Assembly (NCBI GenBank): GCA_030830385.1
Contig: JAURNA010000224.1
Location: 1-5,690, forward strand
Direction of reading: 5' to 3'
DNA: 5,690 nucleotides
Origin: Crocinitomicaceae bacterium
Lineage (GTDB): Bacteria > Bacteroidota > Bacteroidia > Flavobacteriales_D > Crocinitomicaceae
Below are positions 1 to 5,290 of this stretch, piece after piece (position 1 is the first letter of the stretch; each line of letters opens with the position of its first letter). A model generated the notes under the pieces. It did not search any database. It worked only from the letters and a program-made list of their open reading frames with translations, and was not told the origin of the DNA. Position numbers and translations under genes: made by a program.

Positions 1-268
1 CATTTTTGTCTGCTTTGGCGGTTAAGAATATAAAGGGAATGGATGCTGTATCGGGTGTTTTTGAGAGCATTTTTAAAACACCATAACCATCAAGTTCCGG
101 CATCATAATGTCGCAGATAATTATGTCGGGGTATATATCGCGGGCTATGGTGACACCAACTTTGCCATTTTCGGCGGTGTGCACGTTATATCCTGCAAGT
201 TCCAATATCTCTGCGGTGTTTTCGCGCAGGTCCTGGTTGTCTTCTATGATTAGAATGTTGGTACTCAT
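1..268 (-). CDS. Response regulator, CheY-like receiver domain (C-terminus off the left edge)
   Basis: Reading the minus strand from the ATG at 268-266 gives about 89 residues beginning MSTNILIIEDNQDLRENTAE. This is a receiver domain, the part of a two-component system that accepts phosphate from a histidine kinase. Visible hallmarks are the acidic Mg-binding pair E9/D10, the phospho-acceptor D53 in CDIMMPELDG, and T83 in FIFLTAKAD. The conserved lysine, expected near a TKPF motif, lies beyond the window, as does any output domain, so I cannot say whether it binds DNA, makes a signalling nucleotide or is a stand-alone receiver. Its start overlaps the stop of the upstream histidine kinase by four bases (ATGA), which implies translational coupling and makes that kinase its likely partner. 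Confidence in the receiver domain is very high; its output is unknown. Confidence 0.95.
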   Translation of the reverse strand, partial: MSTNILIIEDNQDLRENTAEILELAGYNVHTAENGKVGVTIARDIYPDIIICDIMMPELDGYGVLKMLSKTPDTASIPFIFLTAKADKN

Positions 269-1785
269 GCTTGTTCAGTTATGGGGATTTTTATAGTGAA
301 TATTGTGCCTTTTCCGGCGGAACTTTCGAAGCTGATTGATCCGTTGAGAAGAGAAACATACTTGTGAACGATGTTCAAGCCAAGCCCTGTTCCTTGAATA
401 TTTGCAGCATTTTCCGCCCGAAAGAATCGATTGAAGATCAATTCCTGTTCTTTTTCCGGTATACCAATACCATGGTCTTGTACGGATAGGTTGAGTTCCG
501 AATTGAGATCATTCAAACGAACAATTATCGGGCTTCCTTCCCCCGAATACTTGCTTGCGTTCGAAAGGAGATTGAGAAGAATGTTTTTCAGAATTTTTTG
601 ATCGGAACGAATGGTTTGATTTTTCAAGTTGATGTCCTGCTTGATGGTTTGCCCAATTTTGAGCACGACGCGTATTTCCTCACAACATTCATCCATCAGT
701 TCTACCAGATTTGTATCCTCAAGGCGCATTGAGATCAATCCGGATTCTAATTTGTCGGCCGAAAGAAAATTGTCGAGAATGTCAGTCAGGCTGGAAACCG
801 AACGCTTAATCCGATTGATGTGTCTGTCTCTTTGTTCCTGTTGTTCCCCGGTGATGTATTTTGCGATGAGCGCCGCAGAGGAAGAAATGGAACTCAGGGG
901 GGTGCGGAACTCATGAGATGCCATGGAAACAAACCGGGATTTCAGTTCGTTGAGTTCTTTCTCTTTTTGAAGGTTGCTTGCGAGTTCGATCTCCATATGC
1001 TTGATGGAAGAAATGTCCATTTCTACCAACAGAATTTGATCTACTTCCTCATTGTTTTCATTCAAAGGGACCCCGCTCAGGGAGAAGAAACGGTCTTCGT
1101 ACTGCAATTCGCAATCAAAGGATTCCTGTTCGAAACACTTTTCCAGAAGGCCAAATACCTTGGGTCTGACGATTTCGTTGAGCCGGTCCGTGTAGGAAAT
1201 TCCCGTAAGCGATGAATCTTTCAGTCCGCTTTCGCGAAGCAATTGTCCGTCAGCCCAGGAAATTGTAAAATCCCTTTCTAGAACGTAGATATTTCCATTC
1301 GGGAAGTGCGACGAGATTGATCGAAGCAGCTGATATTGCTTCTGAAGTTCCTGTGTCCGGTGCTCTACCTCTTCTTCAAGGCGTGAGTTAATCATATTCA
1401 GTTCATCTTCTGCTTTTATGCGTGCCGTAATGTCAACCACAAAGGCAATGATTTTTCCTTCACCGGCTTCTTCGTAATGACTCAGACTGATTTCAACAGG
1501 GAACTCTTCTCCATTTGCCCGCAAGGCGGCAAGTCGTTTGCCTACCCCCATTCTTCGCGTAGTTGGCTTTGCATTAAAACCTTTGCGATGCGATTGATGA
1601 TGTTCGCGATACCGATTCGGAATAAGGGATTCAATTCGCGCTCCAATGAGTTCAGATTCGTTGTTGTAACCGAACATTTTGATTCCGATCGGGTTTACCA
1701 ATTCAATGATTCCCCGGGTGTTACAAAGGATGATTCCTTCGCTGCTATGGCGAAAAATCAGCTCATATTTAATCAAAGCTTTCAT
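265..1785 (-). CDS. Cytoplasmic PAS-PAS sensor histidine kinase
   Basis: The 506-residue protein senses a signal through PAS domains and autophosphorylates a histidine to drive a response regulator. Domain order: PAS 1, about residues 8-120, with NGEEFPVEIS near its end; a coiled-coil linker, about 122-155; PAS 2, about 157-258, starting near the FPNG motif; a second short helical linker; the dimerisation and phosphotransfer domain, with H-box SMASHEFRTPL and phospho-acceptor H291; and the ATPase domain, with N-box around N409, G1 box DHGIGIP (437-443), F-box FNRFF (451-455) and G2 box GTGLGL (465-470). All catalytic motifs look intact. HEFRT also has the E-x-x-T pattern linked to phosphatase activity. 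I see no signal peptide or membrane segment, so the input should be cytoplasmic. PAS 1 resembles FixL-type PAS around YREHH (H62/H63), but haem binding is unproven. The stop overlaps the response-regulator start. The ATG at 1785 puts PAS 1 close to the N-terminus. Confidence 0.95.
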   Translation of the reverse strand: MKALIKYELIFRHSSEGIILCNTRGIIELVNPIGIKMFGYNNESELIGARIESLIPNRYREHHQSHRKGFNAKPTTRRMGVGKRLAALRANGEEFPVEISLSHYEEAGEGKIIAFVVDITARIKAEDELNMINSRLEEEVEHRTQELQKQYQLLRSISSHFPNGNIYVLERDFTISWADGQLLRESGLKDSSLTGISYTDRLNEIVRPKVFGLLEKCFEQESFDCELQYEDRFFSLSGVPLNENNEEVDQILLVEMDISSIKHMEIELASNLQKEKELNELKSRFVSMASHEFRTPLSSISSSAALIAKYITGEQQEQRDRHINRIKRSVSSLTDILDNFLSADKLESGLISMRLEDTNLVELMDECCEEIRVVLKIGQTIKQDINLKNQTIRSDQKILKNILLNLLSNASKYSGEGSPIIVRLNDLNSELNLSVQDHGIGIPEKEQELIFNRFFRAENAANIQGTGLGLNIVHKYVSLLNGSISFESSAGKGTIFTIKIPITEQA

Positions 1786-1895
1786 AACGATACGTGAAAG
1801 ATAACGAGAAATATTTTAAGAGTTGGGGAATCTCTTACGTACGAAGATCATATTCTGTGCTGATTGCCCTCATTTTCCGGAATGTCTGTTCGGTC

Positions 1896-1903
1896 TACTT
1901 TTG
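1896..1903 (+). promoter_or_regulatory. Bacteroidota-type -7 box for the small membrane protein gene
   Basis: TACTTTTG matches the Bacteroidota -7 consensus TAnnTTTG exactly. It lies 25 bases before the ATG at 1929, which would give a leader of about 20 bases. The -33 element is poor: only a T-run (TTTT, within 1871-1880) lies about 20 bases upstream, with no clear TTG. Eight-base matches arise by chance, so position is the main support. Confidence 0.5.
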
Positions 1904-1928
1904 GATCCGTACTTAAATCGTAATTATC

Positions 1929-2276
1929 ATGACTACTTTAGCAAAACCAATTCAGTCAAAACATCCGGTAGAATTAACGCGAAAGAGCTCCGTAGGATTC
2001 TGGGAAACGATGTTCAAAGGTGATCCTGAGCAGTATAGATTTGGAATAATTCCTGCTGTACTCATCGTTGTAGGATGCCTTGGAGGGGTTGCCGCGATGG
2101 GTGTTTTAATGACGCCTATCGACAACGTGATGGGATTGGTGATTATTCTTATTCCGACAATGGCTGCACTTTCGGCACTCCTATCCGTTGCTCCGATTAA
2201 ATGGCTGTTAAACTTATCAGTCGCTGCTAATGTGCTTGATATCATCATGATTGTATTGGCATTCGCCTTCCTGTAA
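1929..2276 (+). CDS. Small integral membrane protein with three predicted helices, function unknown
   Basis: The 115-residue protein has a hydrophilic N-terminal stretch of about 36 residues (with K, R, E and D, and the segment SSVGFWETMFKGDPEQYRFG). Three hydrophobic segments follow at roughly 38-60, 66-88 and 92-114. The protein ends directly at the last helix (VLAFAFL), so it has almost no C-terminal tail. There is no cleavable signal peptide, and polar residues in the helices are few. I do not recognise a named family. The first segment contains a Gly-rich run (GCLGGVAAMG), which could allow tight helix packing. The gene is divergent from the histidine kinase, has a good -7 box 25 bases before its ATG, and is followed by a strong hairpin, so it is probably a single-gene unit. 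Another plus-frame reading starts at 1823 but is not protein-like. Confidence that it is a real gene is good; its function is unknown. Confidence 0.8.
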   Translation: MTTLAKPIQSKHPVELTRKSSVGFWETMFKGDPEQYRFGIIPAVLIVVGCLGGVAAMGVLMTPIDNVMGLVIILIPTMAALSALLSVAPIKWLLNLSVAANVLDIIMIVLAFAFL

Positions 2277-2304
2277 AAATAAAATCGCTAATCATACACA
2301 GCCT

Positions 2305-2330
2305 GAAGGCATCCGATATCGGGTGCCTTC
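2305..2330 (+). terminator. Hairpin after the small membrane protein gene, probable terminator
   Basis: The 26-base sequence is an almost perfect inverted repeat: GAAGGCATCCGAT pairs with ATCGGGTGCCTTC with a single G-U wobble. It starts 28 bases after the TAA stop at 2274-2276. The downstream tail (TATTGTATTGTG) is T-rich but lacks an unbroken T-run, so termination efficiency is uncertain. With no loop bases left over, the same sequence could form a cruciform or a protein-binding palindrome instead. It separates this gene from the lipoprotein gene that follows on the same strand. Confidence 0.6.
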
Positions 2331-2412
2331 TATTGTATTGTGCTGATCATCGTCGTTTCGATAATGAGAAGATGAAGGCTGTTATCATGTATACCGGAAG
2401 AACGTGTTAAAC

Positions 2413-2444
2413 TTTCGTTAATGGTGCTTCAAAACGCAATTTTG
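2413..2444 (+). promoter_or_regulatory. Weak candidate promoter for the DUF4476 lipoprotein gene
   Basis: CAATTTTG at 2437-2444 differs from the TAnnTTTG box at one defined position. TTTC at 2413-2416 lies 20 bases upstream, one base away from a TTTG -33 element. This would give a leader of about 55 bases to the ATG at 2506. A direct repeat of GTTAA (2406-2410 and 2417-2421), spaced 11 bases start to start, flanks the -33 position and could be an operator. Both elements are degenerate, so this is tentative. Confidence 0.3.
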
Positions 2445-2505
2445 GTATTGCCTTTGGTTGGACATAATTCCAGTCTGTTAGTTGCAGGCATAAAAAAAGA
2501 GGTCT

Positions 2506-2916
2506 ATGAAGCGAGTAAGAATACTATTGACAGCAGGTGTGGGTACATTTTTATTGCCGGGATGCATTCTTACAGAAGACGGGGTCGGCATTACTCCCAC
2601 GGATCCATCCATTGAAGTTTGCTTCAACGCAGTTTCAGACACCGAAGCCGAGGAAATGAAAGCCGGGATTGAAGCATTGTCGTTCAAAAATGAGCGGATC
2701 GAACGTGCAAAGGAACTGGGCGATAACCGATGCTTCCAGGCTCATCAGGTGGTGATTTTGATGGAAGGGTTTACGTTTGAGGATGCCAAACTCGACATTG
2801 CGAAATTCCTGTATACGCGTACGGAAAATGGAGAAGACTATGATCTTGTGATCGATGCGCTGGTTTTTTACAGCCATCGACAAGAGTTGAGGAATTACAT
2901 CAATTCCATCGGTTGA
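2506..2916 (+). CDS. DUF4476-type lipoprotein
   Basis: The 136-residue protein starts with a typical lipoprotein signal: charged MKRVR, a hydrophobic core, then LLPGC with the lipidated cysteine at C20. It should be exported and anchored in an envelope membrane. A linker follows (about 21-44, with several T, P and D). The rest, about 45-134, has the helical repeat pattern of DUF4476, a domain common in Bacteroidota envelope proteins: EEMKAGIEALSFKNERIERA, then FTFEDAKLDIAKFLYTRT (88-105), then DYDLVIDALVF ending in ELRNYI. The domain has no known biochemical activity. C39 and C76 could form a disulfide in the periplasm. AGAGG at 2498-2502 is Shine-Dalgarno-like but only three bases from the ATG. 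The gene is probably a single-gene unit, converging on sucD. I assign the family by pattern, not by search. Confidence 0.85.
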   Translation: MKRVRILLTAGVGTFLLPGCILTEDGVGITPTDPSIEVCFNAVSDTEAEEMKAGIEALSFKNERIERAKELGDNRCFQAHQVVILMEGFTFEDAKLDIAKFLYTRTENGEDYDLVIDALVFYSHRQELRNYINSIG

Positions 2917-2918
2917 AT

Positions 2919-2938
2919 GCAATGACGGGATTGCTTTT
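2919..2938 (+). terminator. Possible weak terminator after the DUF4476 gene
   Basis: Two bases after the TGA stop, GCAAT (2919-2923) can pair with ATTGC (2930-2934) around a six-base loop, and TTTT follows immediately. The placement fits an intrinsic terminator, but the stem is only five pairs with two G-C pairs, so it may be chance. Confidence 0.35.
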
Positions 2939-3027
2939 GTGAGGTCGATTCCTTTTCCAAATTCGGGAAGATAAGTCGTCAACTTTCCGCTCAAGTACCA
3001 TCGGTCTGATCTGGCGGAGAAGGATCG

Positions 3028-3059
3028 CACAAAAAAGGCGTCCGAATGTGCCCTTTGTG
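3028..3059 (-). terminator. Probable intrinsic terminator of sucD
   Basis: On the minus strand, 18 bases after the sucD stop, CACAAAGGGC is followed by a loop and then GCCTTTTTTGTG. The GGC/GCC pairs and flanking A-T pairs give an interrupted stem ending in a run of six T, the usual A-tract, stem, T-tract order. The stem is imperfect (bulged G and an internal loop), so efficiency is uncertain. Its position between convergent genes supports the call. Confidence 0.5.
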
Positions 3060-3076
3060 ATATTTCGAAGAAATGA

Positions 3077-3955
3077 TCAGGCAGTTACGCCCAATACTTC
3101 TGCCATTCTTGATCCGATCTGTGCCGGAGAATCCACCACGTGAATGCCGCACTCACGCATGATGCGTTTTTTGGCCTCCGCAGTATCTTCTGCTCCACCT
3201 ACGATCGCACCGGCGTGTCCCATTGTACGTCCTTTTGGGGCTGTTTCACCGGCGATAAATCCAATAACCGGCTTTTTCGGGTTTTCTTTAATCCATCGAG
3301 CGGCTTTCGCTTCGAGGTTCCCTCCAATCTCACCGATCATCACGATTCCTTCTGTCTCCGGATCGTTCATGAGCAATTCAACAGCGTCCTTCGTAGTGGT
3401 TCCGATAATCGGATCACCACCGATTCCAATCGCAGTTGTAATTCCCAATCCCGCTTTTACAACCTGATCTGCTGCTTCGTATGTAAGCGTACCCGATTTA
3501 GAAACAATACCGACCTTTCCTTGTTTGAATACAAAACCGGGCATAATTCCTACTTTGGCTTCGCCTGCGGTAATCACTCCCGGACAGTTTGGCCCAACAA
3601 GCCGGCAATCGTATCCGGAAATGTATTCCTTGGTTTTTACCATGTCCTTTACCGGAATGCCTTCGGTGATACAAATGATCACACTGATTCCGGCATTGGC
3701 GGCTTCCATGATTGCATCCGCAGCAAATGCAGGGGGAACAAAAATGATGGATACGTTCGCACCCGTTTTTTCAACGGCTTCGCTAACGCTATTGAATACA
3801 GGACGATCCAGATGAGTTTGTCCACCTTTTCCGGGTGTAACACCTCCTACTATGTTTGTGCCGTATTCAATCATTTGACCGGCGTGGAAAGTTCCCTCTC
3901 CTCCGGTAAATCCCTGAACAATAACTTTAGAGTCTTTATTGACTAATACGCTCAT
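3077..3955 (-). CDS. sucD: Succinyl-CoA synthetase (succinate-CoA ligase), alpha subunit
   Basis: The enzyme converts succinyl-CoA, ADP or GDP and phosphate to succinate, CoA and ATP or GTP in the TCA cycle. The alpha subunit binds CoA and carries the phosphohistidine; it works with the beta subunit SucC. The 292-residue length matches the family. Motifs in order: the CoA-binding Rossmann part with GFTGGEGTFH (15-24) and GGVTPGKGGQTH (37-48); FVPPAFAADAI; ITEGIPV (96-102); VGPNCPGVI (120-128); SKSGTLTYE (152-160); GIGGDPIIGTT (177-187); and MGHAGAIVGG with the active-site H247. Everything needed looks intact. The ATG at 3955 gives the standard N-terminus, and a near-consensus promoter lies just upstream. 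No sucC is adjacent, so the two subunits are probably expressed from separate loci here. Nucleotide preference is set largely by SucC and cannot be read from this gene. Confidence 0.98.
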   Translation of the reverse strand: MSVLVNKDSKVIVQGFTGGEGTFHAGQMIEYGTNIVGGVTPGKGGQTHLDRPVFNSVSEAVEKTGANVSIIFVPPAFAADAIMEAANAGISVIICITEGIPVKDMVKTKEYISGYDCRLVGPNCPGVITAGEAKVGIMPGFVFKQGKVGIVSKSGTLTYEAADQVVKAGLGITTAIGIGGDPIIGTTTKDAVELLMNDPETEGIVMIGEIGGNLEAKAARWIKENPKKPVIGFIAGETAPKGRTMGHAGAIVGGAEDTAEAKKRIMRECGIHVVDSPAQIGSRMAEVLGVTA

Positions 3956-3987
3956 GTCTGCGGTTTTTGTTTCTCAAATAGTGTCCC

Positions 3988-4018
3988 CAAAAATAGTGGT
4001 TTGTTTTGTTTTTGCCAA
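3988..4018 (-). promoter_or_regulatory. Bacteroidota-type sigma-70 promoter of sucD
   Basis: On the minus strand TTG (4018-4016), a 20-base spacer and TATTTTTG (3995-3988) match the Bacteroidota promoter form TTG-N19-22-TAnnTTTG exactly. Transcription should begin around 3980-3983, leaving a leader of about 26 bases before the ATG at 3955. No Shine-Dalgarno site is apparent in that leader, which is normal for this phylum. This is the best promoter match in the window. Confidence 0.75.
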
Positions 4019-4068
4019 TCCGTTCGATACGAATTTATCAAGTCAATGTCCACACCAAATTCGTTTGC

Positions 4069-4100
4069 TTGAACCCGAAGTTAAACGGTCGCTATTTTCA
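4069..4100 (+). promoter_or_regulatory. Weak candidate promoter for the WPHHFD/DUF427 operon
   Basis: TTG at 4069-4071, 21 bases, then TATTTTCA at 4093-4100 resembles TTG-N19-22-TAnnTTTG with two mismatches at the end of the -7 box. It implies a leader of about 110 bases. A rival -7-like box, TATTTTTA at 4198-4205, is closer to the ATG but has no TTG at the right distance. I cannot choose between them. Confidence 0.25.
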
Positions 4101-4215
4101 CTGAATTACGCTGTGTCAGAGCCCATCGTTTTCACACACCTTACAATCAGAGTCAACGGTACAATGTGATGAAACAACGCTGCGTGTGTTTTGCAGGTAT
4201 TTTTAGTAGATTTAC

Positions 4216-4998
4216 ATGAAGATGAACACTGAAACGATCGAGATTTTGCACAGGGCTTCTCAGTACCTTGCCGCTTTCGGAATTTCTTTTGTGGAAAAGA
4301 AAGCAGACGATTCTCATACCAATTTGAACTGGAATCCGCATTCGTTGTCGTTGGAAACGCGATCGGTTATCAACGATTCCGGCGGTGCTGTTCAATTGGC
4401 TCTTGATTGCAAGTCGTTTGCGCTGGTCGGGATTGATCCGATCGGAGAAAGCGTTCTGTACATGGATCATACAAAGCATCGGGACGTGATCGAATGGTTG
4501 AGAAACTGGTCAAAGGAAAGCGGGTTAACCGAGGTGTACGACTATCGTTTTCATTATGAATTGCCGTATCCTGCCATGGCCGATCTGTATACCTGGAAAC
4601 AGCCTTCTGAAGCTGAATTACAAGCGTATACCGAGGAAATGAACCGGGCGAAATCTCAGTTTTCTGCGATTCTCAACAACGTCGGTATTGAATCGGAGCT
4701 TCGTGTTTGGCCACATCATTTCGATCTGGGATTTTTCGGGAAAGTTCCTTCTCACAAAACCCTGTCAATTGGCGGTGGAAAGGCAATTCCAGATTCGCTT
4801 TCGAGCGATTCTTACTACTATATTTCCGGTTGGTACGAAAACGGTTCCGCTGTGAACGTTGAGCGCATGCCTCCCCTGACAAAAGGCACCTGGGGATTGG
4901 GAAATTTCAATGGAAGTATACTTTCGATTCGACATGCCCCCGAAGAATTACTCACTTTTTTGCAGCAGTCAACAGCGCTGCTTATTCAACACAGATAA
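4216..4998 (+). CDS. Uncharacterised conserved-looking protein with a WPHHFDLG motif
   Basis: The 260-residue protein has no signal peptide or membrane segment, so it is probably cytoplasmic. The N-terminal part (1-100) mixes helix-like and strand-like segments, with LSLETRSVINDSGGAVQLALDC at about 44-65. The middle, about 130-155, is a likely helix (EAELQAYTEEMNRAKSQFSA). The C-terminal half begins with ELRVWPHHFDLG (161-172), followed by strand-like and glycine-rich segments: LSIGGGKAIPDS, SYYYISGWYE and KGTWGLGNFNGSIL. The compact WPHHFD with H167, H168 and D170 looks like a constrained site, possibly for metal or catalysis, but that is inference. I have an impression of similar uncharacterised bacterial proteins with this motif but know no function. 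The DUF427 gene starts one base after its stop, so the two are probably cotranscribed and coupled. The ATG at 4216 is the first in frame; a second at 4222 would remove only two residues. Confidence 0.85.
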   Translation: MKMNTETIEILHRASQYLAAFGISFVEKKADDSHTNLNWNPHSLSLETRSVINDSGGAVQLALDCKSFALVGIDPIGESVLYMDHTKHRDVIEWLRNWSKESGLTEVYDYRFHYELPYPAMADLYTWKQPSEAELQAYTEEMNRAKSQFSAILNNVGIESELRVWPHHFDLGFFGKVPSHKTLSIGGGKAIPDSLSSDSYYYISGWYENGSAVNVERMPPLTKGTWGLGNFNGSILSIRHAPEELLTFLQQSTALLIQHR

Positions 4999-4999
4999 T

Positions 5000-5281
5000 A
5001 TGAAAGCAATTTGGAACGGAACAGTGATCGCGGAGAGCGATACGACGACGCTTGTGGAAGGAAACCATTATTTCCCAGCAGACTCCATCAAATCGGAGTA
5101 TTTTAAAGAATCCGATACGACTACGGTTTGTCATTGGAAAGGAACGGCAAATTATTACACAATTGAAGTGGATGGAGTATCCAATCAGGATGCCGCATGG
5201 TACTACCCGGATCCTCTGCAAATGGCGGAAGGAGTGAGGGATAAAGTGGCCTTTTGGCGCGGAGTGAAAGTACAGGAGTAG
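5000..5281 (+). CDS. DUF427 family protein
   Basis: The 93-residue protein matches the DUF427 family over its whole length, which is also the usual family length. Signature segments are MKAIWNGTVIAESD at the N-terminus, VEGNHYFP (19-26), CHWKGTANYY (44-53), AAWYYPDP (65-72) and VAFWRGVKV (83-91). The family is a small, mostly beta cytoplasmic fold found across bacteria and fungi, with no firmly established activity. The tryptophan, tyrosine and cysteine residues grouped in these motifs suggest a ligand pocket, which is inference. I chose the ATG at 5000 because it gives the standard N-terminus; the same frame is open upstream to an ATG at 4910, but those residues do not fit the family and overlap the preceding gene. 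Only one base separates the two genes. The TAG stop directly abuts the stop of the convergent FKBP gene. Confidence 0.95.
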   Translation: MKAIWNGTVIAESDTTTLVEGNHYFPADSIKSEYFKESDTTTVCHWKGTANYYTIEVDGVSNQDAAWYYPDPLQMAEGVRDKVAFWRGVKVQE

Positions 5282-5290
5282 TTACTTCAC
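5264..5290. terminator. Hairpin spanning two abutting convergent stop codons, possible bidirectional terminator
   Basis: GTGAAAGTA (5264-5272) pairs with TACTTCAC (5283-5290) with one bulged A, around a ten-base loop that contains the DUF427 TAG stop. The stem lies partly in each coding region. No T-run follows on either strand, so it is not a classical intrinsic terminator. It may act only on mRNA ends, or be chance. Confidence 0.3.

Noticed and set aside
1796..1803. TATCTTTC on the minus strand as a -7 box for the kinase operon
   Set aside because: It has one mismatch, is too close to the ATG at 1785 to leave a normal leader, and has no TTG at the right distance. I found no convincing kinase promoter.
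1823..2023. Plus-strand frame of 66 codons with several cysteines
   Set aside because: It overlaps the membrane protein gene in another frame, would place the -7 box inside coding sequence, and shows no recognisable motif.
2635..3030. Minus-strand frame of 131 codons, partly in the gap between the DUF4476 gene and sucD, with a protein-like start (YLSGKLTTYLPEFGKGIDL)
   Set aside because: Most of it is antisense to the lipoprotein gene, its GTG start sits inside the candidate sucD terminator, and I recognise no domain. A decayed gene fragment in 2917-3030 cannot be excluded but is not supported.
3140..3946. Long plus-strand open frame of 268 codons antisense to sucD
   Set aside because: It lies entirely within the sucD interval on the other strand, its translation is rich in C, H, N and F without domain-like patterns, and sucD is certain. 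It is a codon-usage shadow.
3939..4169. Plus-strand frame of 76 codons across the sucD upstream region
   Set aside because: It starts inside sucD on the opposite strand, covers the sucD promoter, and its translation has no domain-like features.
4910..4999. Upstream extension of the DUF427 gene to the ATG at 4910
   Set aside because: The added residues overlap the preceding gene and fall outside the well-defined family start MKAIWNGTV.
5000..5281. Repeated ESDTTT within the DUF427 protein (residues 12-17 and 37-42) as a duplication
   Set aside because: Both copies fall at positions where, from memory, the family carries similar short segments, and the surrounding sequences differ, so chance or normal family structure explains it.
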